In this document: positions 52,810 through 63,292 of the stretch, piece by piece | How positions within the stretch are numbered: position 1 is the first letter of the stretch | How the letters are laid out: every line of letters begins with the position of its first letter | NCBI GenBank assembly: GCA_949152435.1 | Contig: OX424576.1 | Coordinates: 57,659,669-57,723,668, forward strand | DNA from: Gastracanthus pulcherrimus | Taxonomy: Eukaryota; Arthropoda; Insecta; Hymenoptera; Pteromalidae | DNA length: 64,000 nucleotides | Direction: 5' to 3' | The notes under the pieces: generated by a model | What the model was told of the DNA's origin: nothing | What the model saw: the letters and a program-made list of their open reading frames with translations, nothing else | The model's database searches: none | Made by a program: the position numbers and the translations under genes

Positions 52810-53085
52810 CAGTTGTGTCCACGAACATGTGCAGTAATGACTGCATACACGCATGCATGCGCAGAAGTGACTGCGTGCAGACAGGCATGCGCAGTAGTGA
52901 CTACGTGTAGACAGGCATGCACAGTAGTAACTATGTACAGACTGAAATGGGCAGCAGTTACTATGTGCACATATACATGAGCAGTAGTGACTATGTGCAC
53001 ACATATATGTGTAGTAGTAACTACGTGAAAATAGACATGTGCAGTAGTTACTACGTGCTCACAGGCATGCACAGTTCTCATATAT
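52810..53085. repeat. 30-bp minisatellite
   Basis: About nine tandem units of the form GCAGTAGTGACTACGTGCACACAGGCATGC with no spacers. Both strands give repetitive false frames. The repeat is degenerate, unlike a CRISPR. Confidence 0.9.
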
Positions 53086-53129
53086 CAAAAGTAATCCCAT
53101 TTATAAAAGAATGATTGTAATCGTTTGTC

Positions 53130-53320
53130 GTAAAGCTGATATGCCAAAATACGCTTGCATTTACTATAACACATTGCTTGGAGGATCAATATGAAAGTGG
53201 TGGGATGTGCGGGATCATAAGGGAAAGAAAGGGAATGAGGTGGAAAAAATAGGATGGATAATCGAATGATGAGGAGGGAGTATTTTTCAATTTATAGTCA
53301 TGATATAATATATACGGCAC
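53130..53320. repeat. Dispersed repeat shared with 45.4-45.7 kb
   Basis: TTTACTATAACACATTGCTTGGAGGATCAATATGAAAGTGGTGGGA... parallels 45610-45650 and 45430-45500. Confidence 0.55.
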
Positions 53321-53324
53321 CCTA

Positions 53325-53421
53325 CCCTAACGTAAAAAGCCTGCAGAAATCTCTGCAGGGGACCTGCAGGATGTCCTGTATGATTCCCCACAGGATTTCC
53401 TGCAGGCTTTTTTCGTAAGGG
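53325..53421. mobile_element. 97-bp miniature element with CCCTTACG ends, TA-flanked
   Basis: The ends CCCTAACGTAAAAAGCCTGCAG and, inverted, CCCTTACGAAAAAAGCCTGCAG are flanked by TA (53323-53324; 53422-53423). Almost the whole element can fold on itself. The ends match those of the TGCAG-rich repeats and the first ten bases match the 9.9-kb inverted-repeat segment. Confidence 0.8.
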
Positions 53422-53604
53422 TAAGGCCGTTATGCATAAATATCTGCCAGTTTACTTAGATGAAAAGCTCGGAGAGTCTATTGGGAGGTGGAAATTTTGG
53501 AGAAATAATGAGGTAAATAAGAGTAGTGGAGAAAGAAAAGGTAAGGTTCAAAGAAAAGTAGGGAAAAAGAGAGGAAGACCAATGGCTAAGGAAAGAATGA
53601 ACGG

Positions 53605-53607
53605 CGC

Positions 53608-53641
<34 letters not shown>

Positions 53642-53642
53642 T

Positions 53643-53677
<35 letters not shown>

Positions 53678-53705
53678 AGCGGAGAGAAAGAGACAGAGAG
53701 TTCCT
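53605..53705. repeat. (GA)n microsatellite
   Basis: GAGAGAGA run of about 90 bp with minor interruptions. Confidence 0.95.
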
Positions 53706-54085
53706 GCGTGAGCAGGCGAGTGAAAAATCGAGCGAGTAAGTGCGTAAGCAAGTGACTACTGACTGAGTGCATATTTGAACAAGTGAGCGAGTGATTGAGT
53801 ATGTGTGTGAGTGCGAACATGATTCTATGAGTAAGGAGGAGAGCGAGTGAGTGAGTAAGTGAGCAAGTACGCGAGTCAGTGCGTAAGTAAGTGAGTAATT
53901 GAGTGCATGTGTAAACAAGTGAGACAATAAGTGAGCGAGCAAGTGATATATGATTTGAGCAATTGTGTGCGCAAGGGAGTGAGTCAGTACATACATGTGT
54001 GAGTAAGAGACTAGGTACGTGGGTGAGTGCGTGAGTTCGTGAGATAGTGAGTGCGTGAGTAAGTACGTGAATAAATGCGTGAACC
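53705..54085. repeat. GTGAGTAAGTGCG-type minisatellite
   Basis: Long degenerate tandem array of GTGAG/GTAAGT words. The open frames on the minus strand (up to 183 codons, Leu/Ser/Thr/His-rich) are repeat artefacts. Confidence 0.88.
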
Positions 54086-54106
54086 ATAGGGTGGTTCAAA
54101 CTTCCA

Positions 54107-55637
54107 ACAAGTTTTCAAATATCAAAAGTAGGCCTCTAAAAAGTAGGTATATGTCAAAAAAATAAGTTTCCTGCAAGCTGAGTGCCTCGGATTTAAGGGT
54201 TTTTAAAGAGCACTTATGCAATTTTTCCGTAAAATCGAGAATAAAATAACTAAAACTTAATTATACATGCTAAAAATTTTTTGGCAATTAATTATACTAC
54301 TAAAATGGAAAATCAGCTGCGTTCTAAGCATCGAAAAGTTTCTTTTTCGAGATACCAGTCGTATAAGTCAAAATTTTGACTTAAAACCGGCTATTTTTAG
54401 ACTTTTTTAATAACCTCAATCTATAATGATTGTTCAAAAACCAAAATTATTTTGAATCTTTGTTCCAAATAGTATCAATAGAAAAATTGGCATACTGTAA
54501 TATATCAAAATATGGAAGTTAAAGCAGTATCTGTAATACATCGCTTTACTAACTTTTTAAACGGGATCTCTTATAGTTTGATGTAATTTACTTCGGGTTA
54601 TGTACGTTACAGGTACTTGTACGCAATTTTGTGTGAAAATTGACATTAAGACCTTTCATTTGTGTTGTTGCAGCATTTCTGAGAATATTCTGGTCAAATG
54701 TTATGATCAAATGAAATTTGTAGAAAAAATTAGGTGGTAAATGAAAGACTGCAAATACGAACCGAACTTTCTTCAATATTTTGCAATCTCCCATTTACCA
54801 CCTAATTTTTTTTATAAATTTCAATTGTGCATAACTTCTAATCAGAATTTCCTTAGAATTGCTGCGACAACGCACATTAAAGGTCTTTATGCCAGCTTTC
54901 ACACAAAATTGCGTACCAGTACCTATGATTTATATTACCTGAAGTAAATTACATAAAAATATAAAAGATCCCATTTAAAACGTTAGTAAAGCGATGTATT
55001 ATGGCTACTGCTATAACTTCCATATTTTAATATCCTATGATATGCCATTTTTTCTCTGTTGATACTATTTGGAACAAAGATTCAAAATAATTTTGGTTTT
55101 TGAGATTATTAAGGTGATGCTAAATCCACTTGTCACCGACAAATACGAGGAACCACTTTTCTCATTTAATTTTCAATTTTTACGAATATCTTTATGAAAC
55201 GTATTAATCAAAAACAATGACTTTCCAGAGAGATATTTTCTTAAAATTGGAAATTGAATGAAATAAGTGGTTCCCCGTATTTAACGGTGACAGGGGGTTT
55301 AGCATCACCTTAAAAAAGTCCAAAAATAGCCGGTTTTAAGTCAAAATTTTGACTTATACAACTACTATCTCGAAAAAAAATTTTTGATGGATATAACGCA
55401 ACTGATTTTCAATTCTAGTAGTGTAATTAATTAACAAAAAGATTTTTAGCATGAATAATTAAGTTTTAGTTATTTTATTCGTGATTTTACGGAAAAACTG
55501 CATAAGTGCTCTTTAAAAACCCTTAAGTTCGAGGTAGCCACCTTTAAACGTTAATGTTAAGCACCCAGCTTACAGGAAACTTATTTTTTTGACAAATACG
55601 AACTTTTTAGAGGTTTGCTTTTAATATTTGAAAAGTT
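54107..55637. mobile_element. 1.5-kb palindromic element interrupted by a MITE
   Basis: The left arm (54107-54745) and right arm (about 54780-55637) are inverted copies, from TTTTCAAATATCAAAAG at the left to CTTTTAATATTTGAAAAG at the right. The centre at about 54760 is GGTGGTAAATGAAAG...CTCCCATTTACCACC. The right arm is longer only because of the 197-bp MITE at 55113-55309 and a few small indels. No gene. A foldback element or a fused pair of inverted copies are both possible. Confidence 0.82.
55113..55309. mobile_element. 197-bp TTAA-type MITE (GGTGATGC family), younger copy
   Basis: The ends GGTGATGCTAAATCC and its inverse (GGTTTAGCATCACC) are flanked by perfect TTAA (55109-55112; 55310-55313). 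Removing it restores the match between the palindrome arms (TTATTAAAAAAGTCC). Older copy at 2477-2668. Confidence 0.92.
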
Positions 55638-55649
55638 TTGGGAATTTTT

Positions 55650-56000
55650 GGGAGTTAGTGATTGAGAGGGTGCGTGCATGAGTAAATGAGCAAGTGAGTG
55701 TGCAAGTACATCAGCGAGGCCCGAACTCGTAGTTGAGACTTACATTTATACTTACACTTTAACTCATACTTATGAAAAAGAATTTACGTTAATACATAAC
55801 TTTAGAAATTTGAGGTTAATTTTAAGCTTAAGTGTAAGTGTAAGTGTAAGTATAAGTGTATATACGTATTCATGAGCGAGTGTGTGAGTACGTGCGCAAA
55901 TGAGTGGGTCAGAGAATGCATGAGTGAGTGAGTAAGTGTGAAGGCGAGTGAGCGGGAGAGCATGTGAACACGAGTAAGTGAGTAAGGGAGTGAAAAAGTG
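55650..56000. repeat. GTGAGTAAGTG-type minisatellite
   Basis: As at 45.7 and 53.7 kb; includes a pure (AAGTGT)n segment at 55826-55860. The two minus-strand frames are artefacts. Confidence 0.85.
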
Positions 56001-56100
56001 CGTGTGAATAAGTGGGTGAATAAGAAGAAGAGAGTAAAAGATAAAATTAGAGAGATTAACAGTATGGAAAAGAAACGCATTAAATACTTTGATTTTATAT

Positions 56101-56692
56101 ACACACACTGATCGGGTTACTAAGCATCCCAATATCCATGCACTCCACTATCCACACACTCCACTATCCACGCACTCAACTATTCACACACCTCAATTAA
56201 ACAAAATGTTAGGTATTTTCTTAAATGAAGAATACGAGGAAAAATTACGTAATTGAGTAAATACTTTGGACATAGAAAATCCACAGATTTCTTATTTAAT
56301 GTATTTGTACCTTTTGTAGATTTTGGATATACTATATATCTGTGGTGAACCGGAAAAGCAACTTAAGTCGATCTTTAACAATTGCACATAAGAAATACTT
56401 TTTATTTATCGAGTAACTTTAAAAAAGAGTTGAGTTATGTTGTTTTCCGGAAAATGTAGATTTAAATTGGTTCGGGATTTTTTTTTAAATTTGATTGTTT
56501 ATACACGATCAGAAATGTACTGTAACATCATATCTGTTAAGGACAATCACCGACTGACAGTATGGTTAGAAAGTTAATTTTTGAAAAAATCATCATGAAA
56601 CGACACTATGTATAATGAAAACTCTTCAGTTTACAATATAAAGCATTGAAATATTAAATTCATGAAAAAGCACCAAAAACCGAAGTACGGCA
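56101..56692. repeat. Dispersed repeat, left part (split by Kolobok element)
   Basis: CACTCCACTATCCACGCACT units (56125-56190), then AT-rich text with resemblance to 43.1-43.3 kb. No gene. Confidence 0.5.
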
Positions 56693-57125
56693 TTAAGGGG
56701 TTATATCCCCCAAATTTTTTTGATTTTTTCCATTTTTTTTATTGGCTTAAATCTTGCCAAAATAATCCTAGAATCAAAATCTACAACGCCCAAGTACCGA
56801 TTTAAACTAAAAATTTTTTTAAATCAATTTTTTCCAAACAGCTTTGATGCTCCAAAATCACAATTTTTGCTTATTTTAGCAATGCTCGCTTTTTTTAATT
56901 TCGTGGCTTTGGAAATTAGTAGAAGTTACCTACGATCGATATTGAGTTTTAAATTTGAATTATAGAGGTCGCTACATGACATTACGACGGTTACAGCGTC
57001 TTTACAGCACGTGTTTACTCACACTTGCCCTGTGTTTAGTCGATCAGCCGTTCTCGTTGTTTACGTTGTTATTTTGAGTTTTGCTTTACTTTTTAACTAT
57101 GAATTATATTTACAAGTACTTAATT

Positions 57126-58736
57126 ATGAGTGAAAATGTGTACAGTGGCCGCAAAGGCAGTAAAACAAGAAGTACAAGTACAAAACGGAGTAAAATTAGT
57201 AATCGACGCCCGCCTAACCGCCATTCGTTCGAAGGCGATTCGGAGCACGTTAGTACCTCGACTAAGAAATTGAAAACTACTGATTTAGACCGTGACCGCG
57301 ATGTTGATAATAATTTCGGCTACTGTTTCATCAATTTTTTTGCTGTATTTACTGCTCTTTCTGAATTAGTAGTATGCAAAAAATGTAATGGTGACGTGCG
57401 GTTTTTAGAGTCGAACAAGCGTGAACTAGGCTTCAAAATTATTGTGTCTTGTTCGAACTGTGGTGATGCTGATATTAACAGCTGTTCTGTAATAAATGGT
57501 CGTGCTTATGCGATCAACTGCCGTATTATTTTAGCTATGCGCATCATAGGCATAGGCACCAACGGTATAAAAAAGTTCTGCTCTATGATGGATCTTGCAA
57601 AGCCTGTTTTTCAAACAACTTACAGTAAGATCATATCTAATATCACCACTGCTACTTCATCTGTTCGAATTATATCTATGAAAAAATCAGCGATTAAAGA
57701 AAAAGAAATTTCTATCGAACGAGGTGAAAAAGAAGGTCTCACGGTGTCAGGCGATGGATCTTGGCGAAAGAGAGGGTTTACGTCTTTGTTCGGATTGGTT
57801 ACTTCGATTGGTTGGTACACTGGCAAGGTATTGGATGTGTGTGTAAAATCTAAGTACTGTAAAGTATGTGAATATTGGCAAAAAAAGAAGGTACTGCTGA
57901 ATACGAAGAGGTATACATTGAAATATATCGGCGAGGGCGATTCAAAAACATATAAAGGTATAGTCGACTCAAAACCTTATAAAGATTTCATCGTCGAAAA
58001 AAAAGAATGTGTCGGACACGTTCAGAAGCGCATGGGAACGCGTCTGCGCAATTTGAAAAAAACAACGAAAGGTCTTGGCGGCCGAGGAAAGTTGACCGGA
58101 AAGTTAATTGATGAACTTTCTATTTATTACGGATTTGCTATTAGGAGAAACTACGATTCAGTCGAAAAAATGCGGAATGAAATTTGGGCAACGTTACTTC
58201 ATAAAATGTCGACGAAGGAGAATATACACCACGAGAAGTGTCCCGACGGAGTAGACTCTTGGTGTTCTTGGCAGCGCAGTACAGCGCTTGGTACACTTGC
58301 AACGTACGAGCACAAGAGTCCAGTGCATGAGGATGTTTTTAACGCAATAAAACCCATTTATAATGAACTCAGCTCCGACAACCTTCTGTCACGCTGCTTG
58401 GGTGTGTATACTCAGAACAATAACGAGTCGTTTAATGCTGTAGTGTGGTCAATTGCTCCAAAGACGGTGTCAAGAGGTAAGACTATAGTTGACATTGCGA
58501 CTGACGTAGCCGTTATTATCTTCAATGACGGCTTCTCGGGTCTGTTTGCCGTTTACGATGCTCTTGGGTTGACTGTTGGACCAAACATGTACGAGTTTTG
58601 CGTCAAAACCGCTGAGCATCGTATGTCCGATATCGCGAAAGAGGCCAGGCGCAGCATTACATCAGGCAAAAAAAAAGAAGAAGAGGAAATGAAGGCCCTG
58701 GAAGGACAATTATATGGTGCAAGGATAGCAGACTGA
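57126..58736 (+). CDS. Kolobok-like transposase (Mutator-like transposase domain), intact
   Basis: From ATG 57126 (MSENVYSGRKGSKTRS) the frame is 536 codons; an upstream ATG at 57099 would add nine residues. Residues 1-65 are basic with nuclear-signal-like KRSK clusters. Residues about 85-120 hold paired cysteines (VVCKKCNGDVRF; VSCSNCGDADINSC), a DNA-binding zinc ribbon. The catalytic core shows the first acid in TVSGDGSWRKRGF, the second in YIGEGDSKTY, a conserved CVGHVQKRMGTRLR, GLGGRGKLTGKLID, and the final Glu in TQNNNESFNAVVW. The tail is Lys/Glu-rich. Length and motifs agree with full-length family members. No stop or frameshift is seen. It would cut and paste the element at TTAA. Confidence 0.88.
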   Translation: MSENVYSGRKGSKTRSTSTKRSKISNRRPPNRHSFEGDSEHVSTSTKKLKTTDLDRDRDVDNNFGYCFINFFAVFTALSELVVCKKCNGDVRFLESNKRELGFKIIVSCSNCGDADINSCSVINGRAYAINCRIILAMRIIGIGTNGIKKFCSMMDLAKPVFQTTYSKIISNITTATSSVRIISMKKSAIKEKEISIERGEKEGLTVSGDGSWRKRGFTSLFGLVTSIGWYTGKVLDVCVKSKYCKVCEYWQKKKVLLNTKRYTLKYIGEGDSKTYKGIVDSKPYKDFIVEKKECVGHVQKRMGTRLRNLKKTTKGLGGRGKLTGKLIDELSIYYGFAIRRNYDSVEKMRNEIWATLLHKMSTKENIHHEKCPDGVDSWCSWQRSTALGTLATYEHKSPVHEDVFNAIKPIYNELSSDNLLSRCLGVYTQNNNESFNAVVWSIAPKTVSRGKTIVDIATDVAVIIFNDGFSGLFAVYDALGLTVGPNMYEFCVKTAEHRMSDIAKEARRSITSGKKKEEEEMKALEGQLYGARIAD

Positions 58737-59321
58737 AGGTAAAAAAATTATTACGGACTATATTTTTGCGATTCTCAAGATTTATAGCATTTTGAAACTT
58801 CAAACGTGTTTTTCTCGAAACCATGTTTTCAAAATCGACAAGCAGTAGAACTCAAAAAGTTTACATCCGATTGACTTCAAATTTTAACAGTAGCTTCATT
58901 GTTTGATTATCTAGTGAAGTACACACGATTTTACCGATTAATTAACAAGAAAAAAAGTTATAAACAATTTAAGTCGATTTTTTTTGTCGAAAACACGATT
59001 TTTTGTTAAAACAATCGTCATTTCGCGAAAAAAAATTCTAAAAATATAATCATGTGTACTTCACTACTTTTTTTTGTTATAGGTGGAGTTGGACGAGACT
59101 TGTACTGCTCGCCGCGGAAGACCTTTTTGAAAAAGCGGTTCACGGTAATCACTGCACAGCCGTCATGTTGTAAAAAAATTATCAATAAAAATTTTTTTTC
59201 TCTTCTTCAAGAGTTGCTTAATCCAATGTTATATTATTTGTATACCTTTAATCTCAAATGTCCTTTAAAAAAAATAATTAACAAAGCCTTGTTTTTTAGA
59301 GCATAAGGGGGATATAACCCC
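58737..59321 (+). other. Kolobok 3' region with a possible 3'-UTR intron
   Basis: Just after the TGA stop comes AAG|GTAAAAAA, and TTTTTTTGTTATAG|GTGG lies at about 59083, which would make a 343-bp intron in the untranslated region or give an alternative tail. The small frame at 59052-59306 overlaps the second half and has no recognised domain. Confidence 0.4.
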
Positions 59322-59325
59322 TTAA

Positions 59326-60500
59326 CTTTGGCATATACTGTTCCTCAATATAGATATACTAATAACATTGCAGCACAACTTTAGATTGCTATATCTTTAA
59401 AAAAAAGTAACGCTTGCTATGTCCAGCTTTTTATACGTTACTTCTATGCTTATTTTACATCACATACTAGTTTTGAAAACGATTTAAAGAATACTTTGCT
59501 TGCAATAGAAACAAATGTCCATTTTGTAAGAGCTCAATATAGGGTTCCCATGTCAAAAATTGAAACTTTGCAGCTAAATTTCTCGATTTTTGATACCGCA
59601 AGGGGGGTCGAAACTTCAGTCATGTATAAAACACACCTAAATTAACATACAATAAAATTTTCAAGAGATTTAAAACAAATTTAAATATCCGGTGAAAGTC
59701 CTTAATAGCAGAATAAAAGACAATGTTTAACTGCCCCCTCCCCCTTTCCCTTGCCACTAGAAAGTACGCGGGAGACGGTCGTGGCGAGTTGCAATAAGCA
59801 TAATTTTAATACCTTGTGCTGGGTGGCGTGTAACTGATGGCGTTAGATTATTAGATATAGTTCAGTAGTTTTTTCTCTTACACTATTTGTGTACAAAAAT
59901 ATCAGTAAAATTTATGTATATTAAAAGTACCTCACCGATGATTCCGATATATAAATGTATTCAAACGTTATGAAAAGCATATGCTATGTAAGTAATTAAG
60001 TATGTAAAATCAACTATACGCGCTCTGATCCACATAAAGATGAATTTAAGTCGTTATGTATTGTGTCATTTCCGGCTATGATAGATATGCTACGGCATTC
60101 TTTACCACATTTACTTATAATGGTGAAATCTAAAGTAAACCCAAAATTAAAAAAGTGGTCTTAAGTCGTTTTTCCGTTTCACCATATATATAAATGTCGC
60201 TTTTAATAGATTAACGGATATTTTCTTTGTTTTATTAAAAATACTTCAGATGAAAACTCAAGTAACAAAATGTGTTAAATTCTCAGACGATCGTTCACCT
60301 TATTTTTCACACATATTCCATTATTTACATATTCTGTCATGTAATCATCATCTAATAATTTTTAGGTAAGATTAGGGAGACTGGGAAATATCGGAACATG
60401 GGTTAGTTTACTCGTAGCGATTATGCAAGTCAATGTACCCTTTTCCATCAACCGTTACTATGCAGAACGAATTTTAAACCTAGAATTAAGATCGCGAAAT
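59326..60500. other. Non-coding stretch, partly dispersed repeat
   Basis: Bases 60225-60360 (AAAATACTTCAGATGAAAACTCAAGTAACAAAATGTGTTAAATTC...) resemble 43395-43450. The rest, including a C-rich patch at 59732-59752, shows no feature. Confidence 0.5.
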
Positions 60501-60504
60501 ATAG

Positions 60505-60657
60505 GGCATAGCGCGTTTCTTACACATAAGAATTATACACGTAATTATTGTACACAATTTAGCATTGGTCAAATTATATATAGATATATTTGACCAATGC
60601 TAAATTGTGCACAATAATTACGTGTACAATTCTTATGTGTAAGAAACGCACTATGCC
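60505..60657. repeat. 153-bp near-perfect palindrome
   Basis: GGCATAGCGCGTTTCTTACA... pairs with ...TGTAAGAAACGCACTATGCC across a centre at about 60580 (TATATATAGATATAT), with very few mismatches. Probably a MITE. Confidence 0.85.
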
Positions 60658-61179
60658 AAAAATAGTAAATTTTATATAAATGGCTTTTTATTAAAATGCC
60701 AGAAATCTGATGTTATTGTTTGTGTTTTCTATATGTAATAAAAATTAGTATAATTTATTTAGGTAGCAATTTCTGTAAGTTATAATGATAATAATAATTT
60801 AAGAAATTAACAATATGCTATATGTACCGTCCTAGTAATAATAACGAACCGTTCCATTATAGCCAATTGACCGCTCCATTATACCCGAATGATTTTGATC
60901 ATCGTGATTTTCGATGTAATCGGATAATAAATATTAAATACTTTTATATTATATAAATTTCAGCAGTAACGTAGGAAAATGTTCTTTACATAGCTAAGAA
61001 CAGAAAGAATTTATTTTTTATTGAATCACTTTTTGTAACGTAGTTTAGAGCACATTTCATTTTAGTGCTCCGTTATAGCCTAGTTGCCCCTATAATAACA
61101 TTAACAATCGTATTCTTAATGTGATAAGAAACGAGTGAAATTGTGGCGCACGTAGCGCTCCTGGCATTTCTAGTATATT

Positions 61180-61203
61180 AAACGAGTTTATGCATTTTAA
61201 GTG

Positions 61204-61257
<54 letters not shown>

Positions 61258-61464
61258 TACTATCAATATCCTTGTATAAATCCACGGGTATTGGGCTTCA
61301 TTTTTAGGTACAAGAAAATGATCCACAAAATTTCATCAAAATCCGTGACCCAAACTACATGGTCCACCCTTGTTAATTATACACATCAGGTATCATATGT
61401 CTATCACATTTGATTTTAAGTTTAACAGTAAAATATTAATACTTAAAATGCATAAACTCTTTTA
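61180..61464. mobile_element. MITE with 27-bp inverted ends and internal (TA)n
   Basis: GAGTTTATGCATTTTAAGT near 61184 pairs with ACTTAAAATGCATAAACTC ending at about 61459. The (TA)n run is at 61205-61254. Its centre (ACGGGTATTGGGCTTCAT...TACATGGTCCACCC) resembles the core of the next repeat, so the two are related. Confidence 0.7.
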
Positions 61465-61473
61465 GAGTAGAAC

Positions 61474-62208
61474 TGTAGAGCTTGGTAGCGAGGCATGTGT
61501 GGCATAGTTTCATTTTGAAGTTTAAAAGCAATAATGTTAACAAAACATATTAAGTAATTTTATTTCCTTGGAAAAGCTATATTACTAATCTTAACTCAGT
61601 CTTATAAGGGGAGACCATGAAGTTCGGGTTTCAGATTTTAATGAAACTTTGGGAATCGAATTTTGCAATCAAAAAGTGAAGCTCAGTACCCGTTGTTTTA
61701 TATATATATATATATATTATATATTATATATTATTTCATAAAACAACGGGTATTGAGCTTCACTTTTTGATTCCAAAATTCGATTCCCAAAGTTTTATTA
61801 AAATCTGAAACCCGAACTTCATGGTCTCCCCTTATAAGACTGAGTTAAGATTAGTAATATATATATATAATATTATAAGACAGTCCGTATGAGCAATGCT
61901 TATGTTTTTTGACTCTATCTTAGGTTGATAGACCCATTGCATAAAACAACGGGTACTGAGCTTCACTTTTTGATTGCAAAATTCGATTCCCAAAGTTTCA
62001 TTAAAATCTGAAACTCGAACTTCATGGTCTCCCCTTATAAGACTGAGTTAAGATTAGTAATATAGCTTTTCCAAGGAAATAAAATTTCTTAATATGTTTT
62101 GTTAACATTGTAAAAAGCAATATGTTGAATTATATTTATGATCTCGTTTATTGCTTTTAAACTTCAAAATGAAACTATGCCTCACATACCCCGCTACCAA
62201 GCTCTACA
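61474..62208. repeat. Compound inverted repeat (ACGGGTATTGAGCTTCAC family), three copies
   Basis: The outer arms 61474-61707 and about 61935-62208 are inverted (TGTAGAGCTTGGTAGCG ... CGCTACCAAGCTCTACA). A third copy of the core lies between them at 61743-61861, in the same orientation as the right arm. Each core reads GGGGAGACCATGAAGTTCGG or its complement. No gene. Confidence 0.85.
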
Positions 62209-62571
62209 TGGCCCGCTCACGGGCACGAAGAGTATTTTAGACCCGATTGATCAATTTATTTATAACAAAATAAGTTATATAAATTTAATTTTGAAATTAA
62301 TGCATTATATTCTGAGCCACCATTACCCCACTCTCCCCTGCATGATCATGTGTTTGTTTTTATATTGAATAGAAATCAAATGTGTAAAACATAAAATAAT
62401 AATTCTAAAAGTTGCAAGTAATTATGACTGCGTTGAAGACAGTTTGTTACATAAATTTACACAAATAAAACTACACGCAATGAACGAACTATTAGAAATG
62501 TAAATATCGAAAGAACGTACAATAAATTGAATAATAAACAAGTCACTGGAACTGATGATCGTGCGACTTAC
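62209..62571 (-). other. Start of the intron after the last visible pyruvate carboxylase exon
   Basis: Non-coding, AT-rich. Reading through the donor gives a stop within nine codons (62543), so intron retention would truncate the protein. Confidence 0.6.
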
Positions 62572-62890
62572 CCATGGCTATTTGGGGGACATGTGGTCGA
62601 ATTTCGCAGGGCTTGAGGGATGTCGCGAGGGGTGTGCTCGGCCCGTTGACGAGAACGGTACCAATGTAGTTGAGGAGCTTCTGGGCGCGATTCTGACTTG
62701 GCTGGAACTGAAAGAGCTGCGGGTTCTCATCGATAAAGTACGTGTCGACGTTGCCGTTCAAGAACTTTTGATTCTCCAAAACGTTCAGCAGGAATGGAAT
62801 GTTCGTTTTGACGCCGCGAACACGGAACTCGCGGAGGGCTCGATTCATCTTGGCACAGGACGATTGAAGATCACCGGCATGAGCGATCAC
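62572..62890 (-). CDS. PC: Pyruvate carboxylase, exon (end of biotin carboxylase domain)
   Basis: The minus-strand exon begins after TTTTTAG at 62891 and ends at donor GTAAGTCGC (62571-62563). It encodes VIAHAGDLQSSCAKMNRALR, then GVKTNIPFLLNVL, DENPQLFQF and the linker ...HVPQIAM. This is the C-terminal subdomain of the biotin carboxylase half and the start of the linker to the carboxyltransferase domain. It ends in phase 1. No continuation is recognised anywhere to the left in the window. Confidence 0.95.
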
Positions 62891-63030
62891 CTAAAAATGA
62901 ATCTTGCAATTATTACTATTATTATTCAACGTTACTTTTTACATAATTTCAATGTCCAATGATCAATGCTTATTTAAGAAAGCAGTAAAAACGAGTCTCA
63001 AACGTAGTAGAAGATACAAATGTACAGTAC

Positions 63031-63292
63031 CTTTACGAGAAGAGAATCATAATAAGGCGAAATAATGGCGCCAGCGTAGGCTGAGGCACCGTCCAGACGG
63101 ATACCCATACCCTCTCCCGAACGGAATACTTCTATTCTGCCAGTGTCTGGCTGGAAGTTTTTGGCAGGATCTTCGGTCGTAACACGACACTGAATGGCAA
63201 ATCCTTGAGGCTTTATTTTATCTTGAGTCATGCCCAGTTCTGGTAAGGTAATGCCTTCAGCGATGCGGATTTGCGATTGGACTAAATCAATA
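63031..63292 (-). CDS. PC: Pyruvate carboxylase, exon (biotin carboxylase, C-terminal part)
   Basis: Acceptor AAACAG at 63293-63298; donor GTACTGTAC after AAG at 63031. It encodes IDLVQSQIRIAEGITLPELG, PQGFAIQCRVTTEDP (start of the C-terminal subdomain) and the segment GMGIRLDGASAYAGAIISP through YDSLLVKV across the junction. The one-base start and zero-phase end agree with its neighbours. Confidence 0.95.

Larger units (their letters stand above)
56697..59321 (+). mobile_element. Kolobok-type DNA transposon, 2.6 kb, TTAA duplication, apparently autonomous
   Basis: Perfect TTAA on both sides (56693-56696; 59322-59325). The inverted ends GGGGTTATATCCCCC match over all 15 bases, and each end is itself nearly self-complementary. 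It holds one gene, with an open transposase frame of over 500 codons. TTAA target duplication together with this transposase type points to Kolobok; piggyBac shares the TTAA target but has an unrelated transposase. Confidence 0.88.

Noticed and set aside
52810..53085. Regular 30-bp repeat that resembles a CRISPR array at first sight
   Set aside because: The units are directly adjacent with no unique spacers, are degenerate, and lie in a eukaryotic genome. It is a minisatellite.
53548..54099. A 183-codon minus-strand frame and its overlapping partner
   Set aside because: Both are translations of (GA)n and GTGAGTAAGTG arrays.
54588..54947. Two similar 68-codon frames on opposite strands
   Set aside because: They are the two arms of the 1.5-kb palindrome read outwards from the centre; the similarity reflects the inverted repeat and not two genes.
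56697..59321. Assignment of the TTAA element to piggyBac
   Set aside because: The transposase has the SGDGSW...GEGDSKTY...NNESFN layout and a zinc ribbon near the N terminus, unlike piggyBac transposase.
62555..62962. 135-codon plus-strand frame at the right edge
   Set aside because: Antisense of the pyruvate carboxylase exon 62572-62890.
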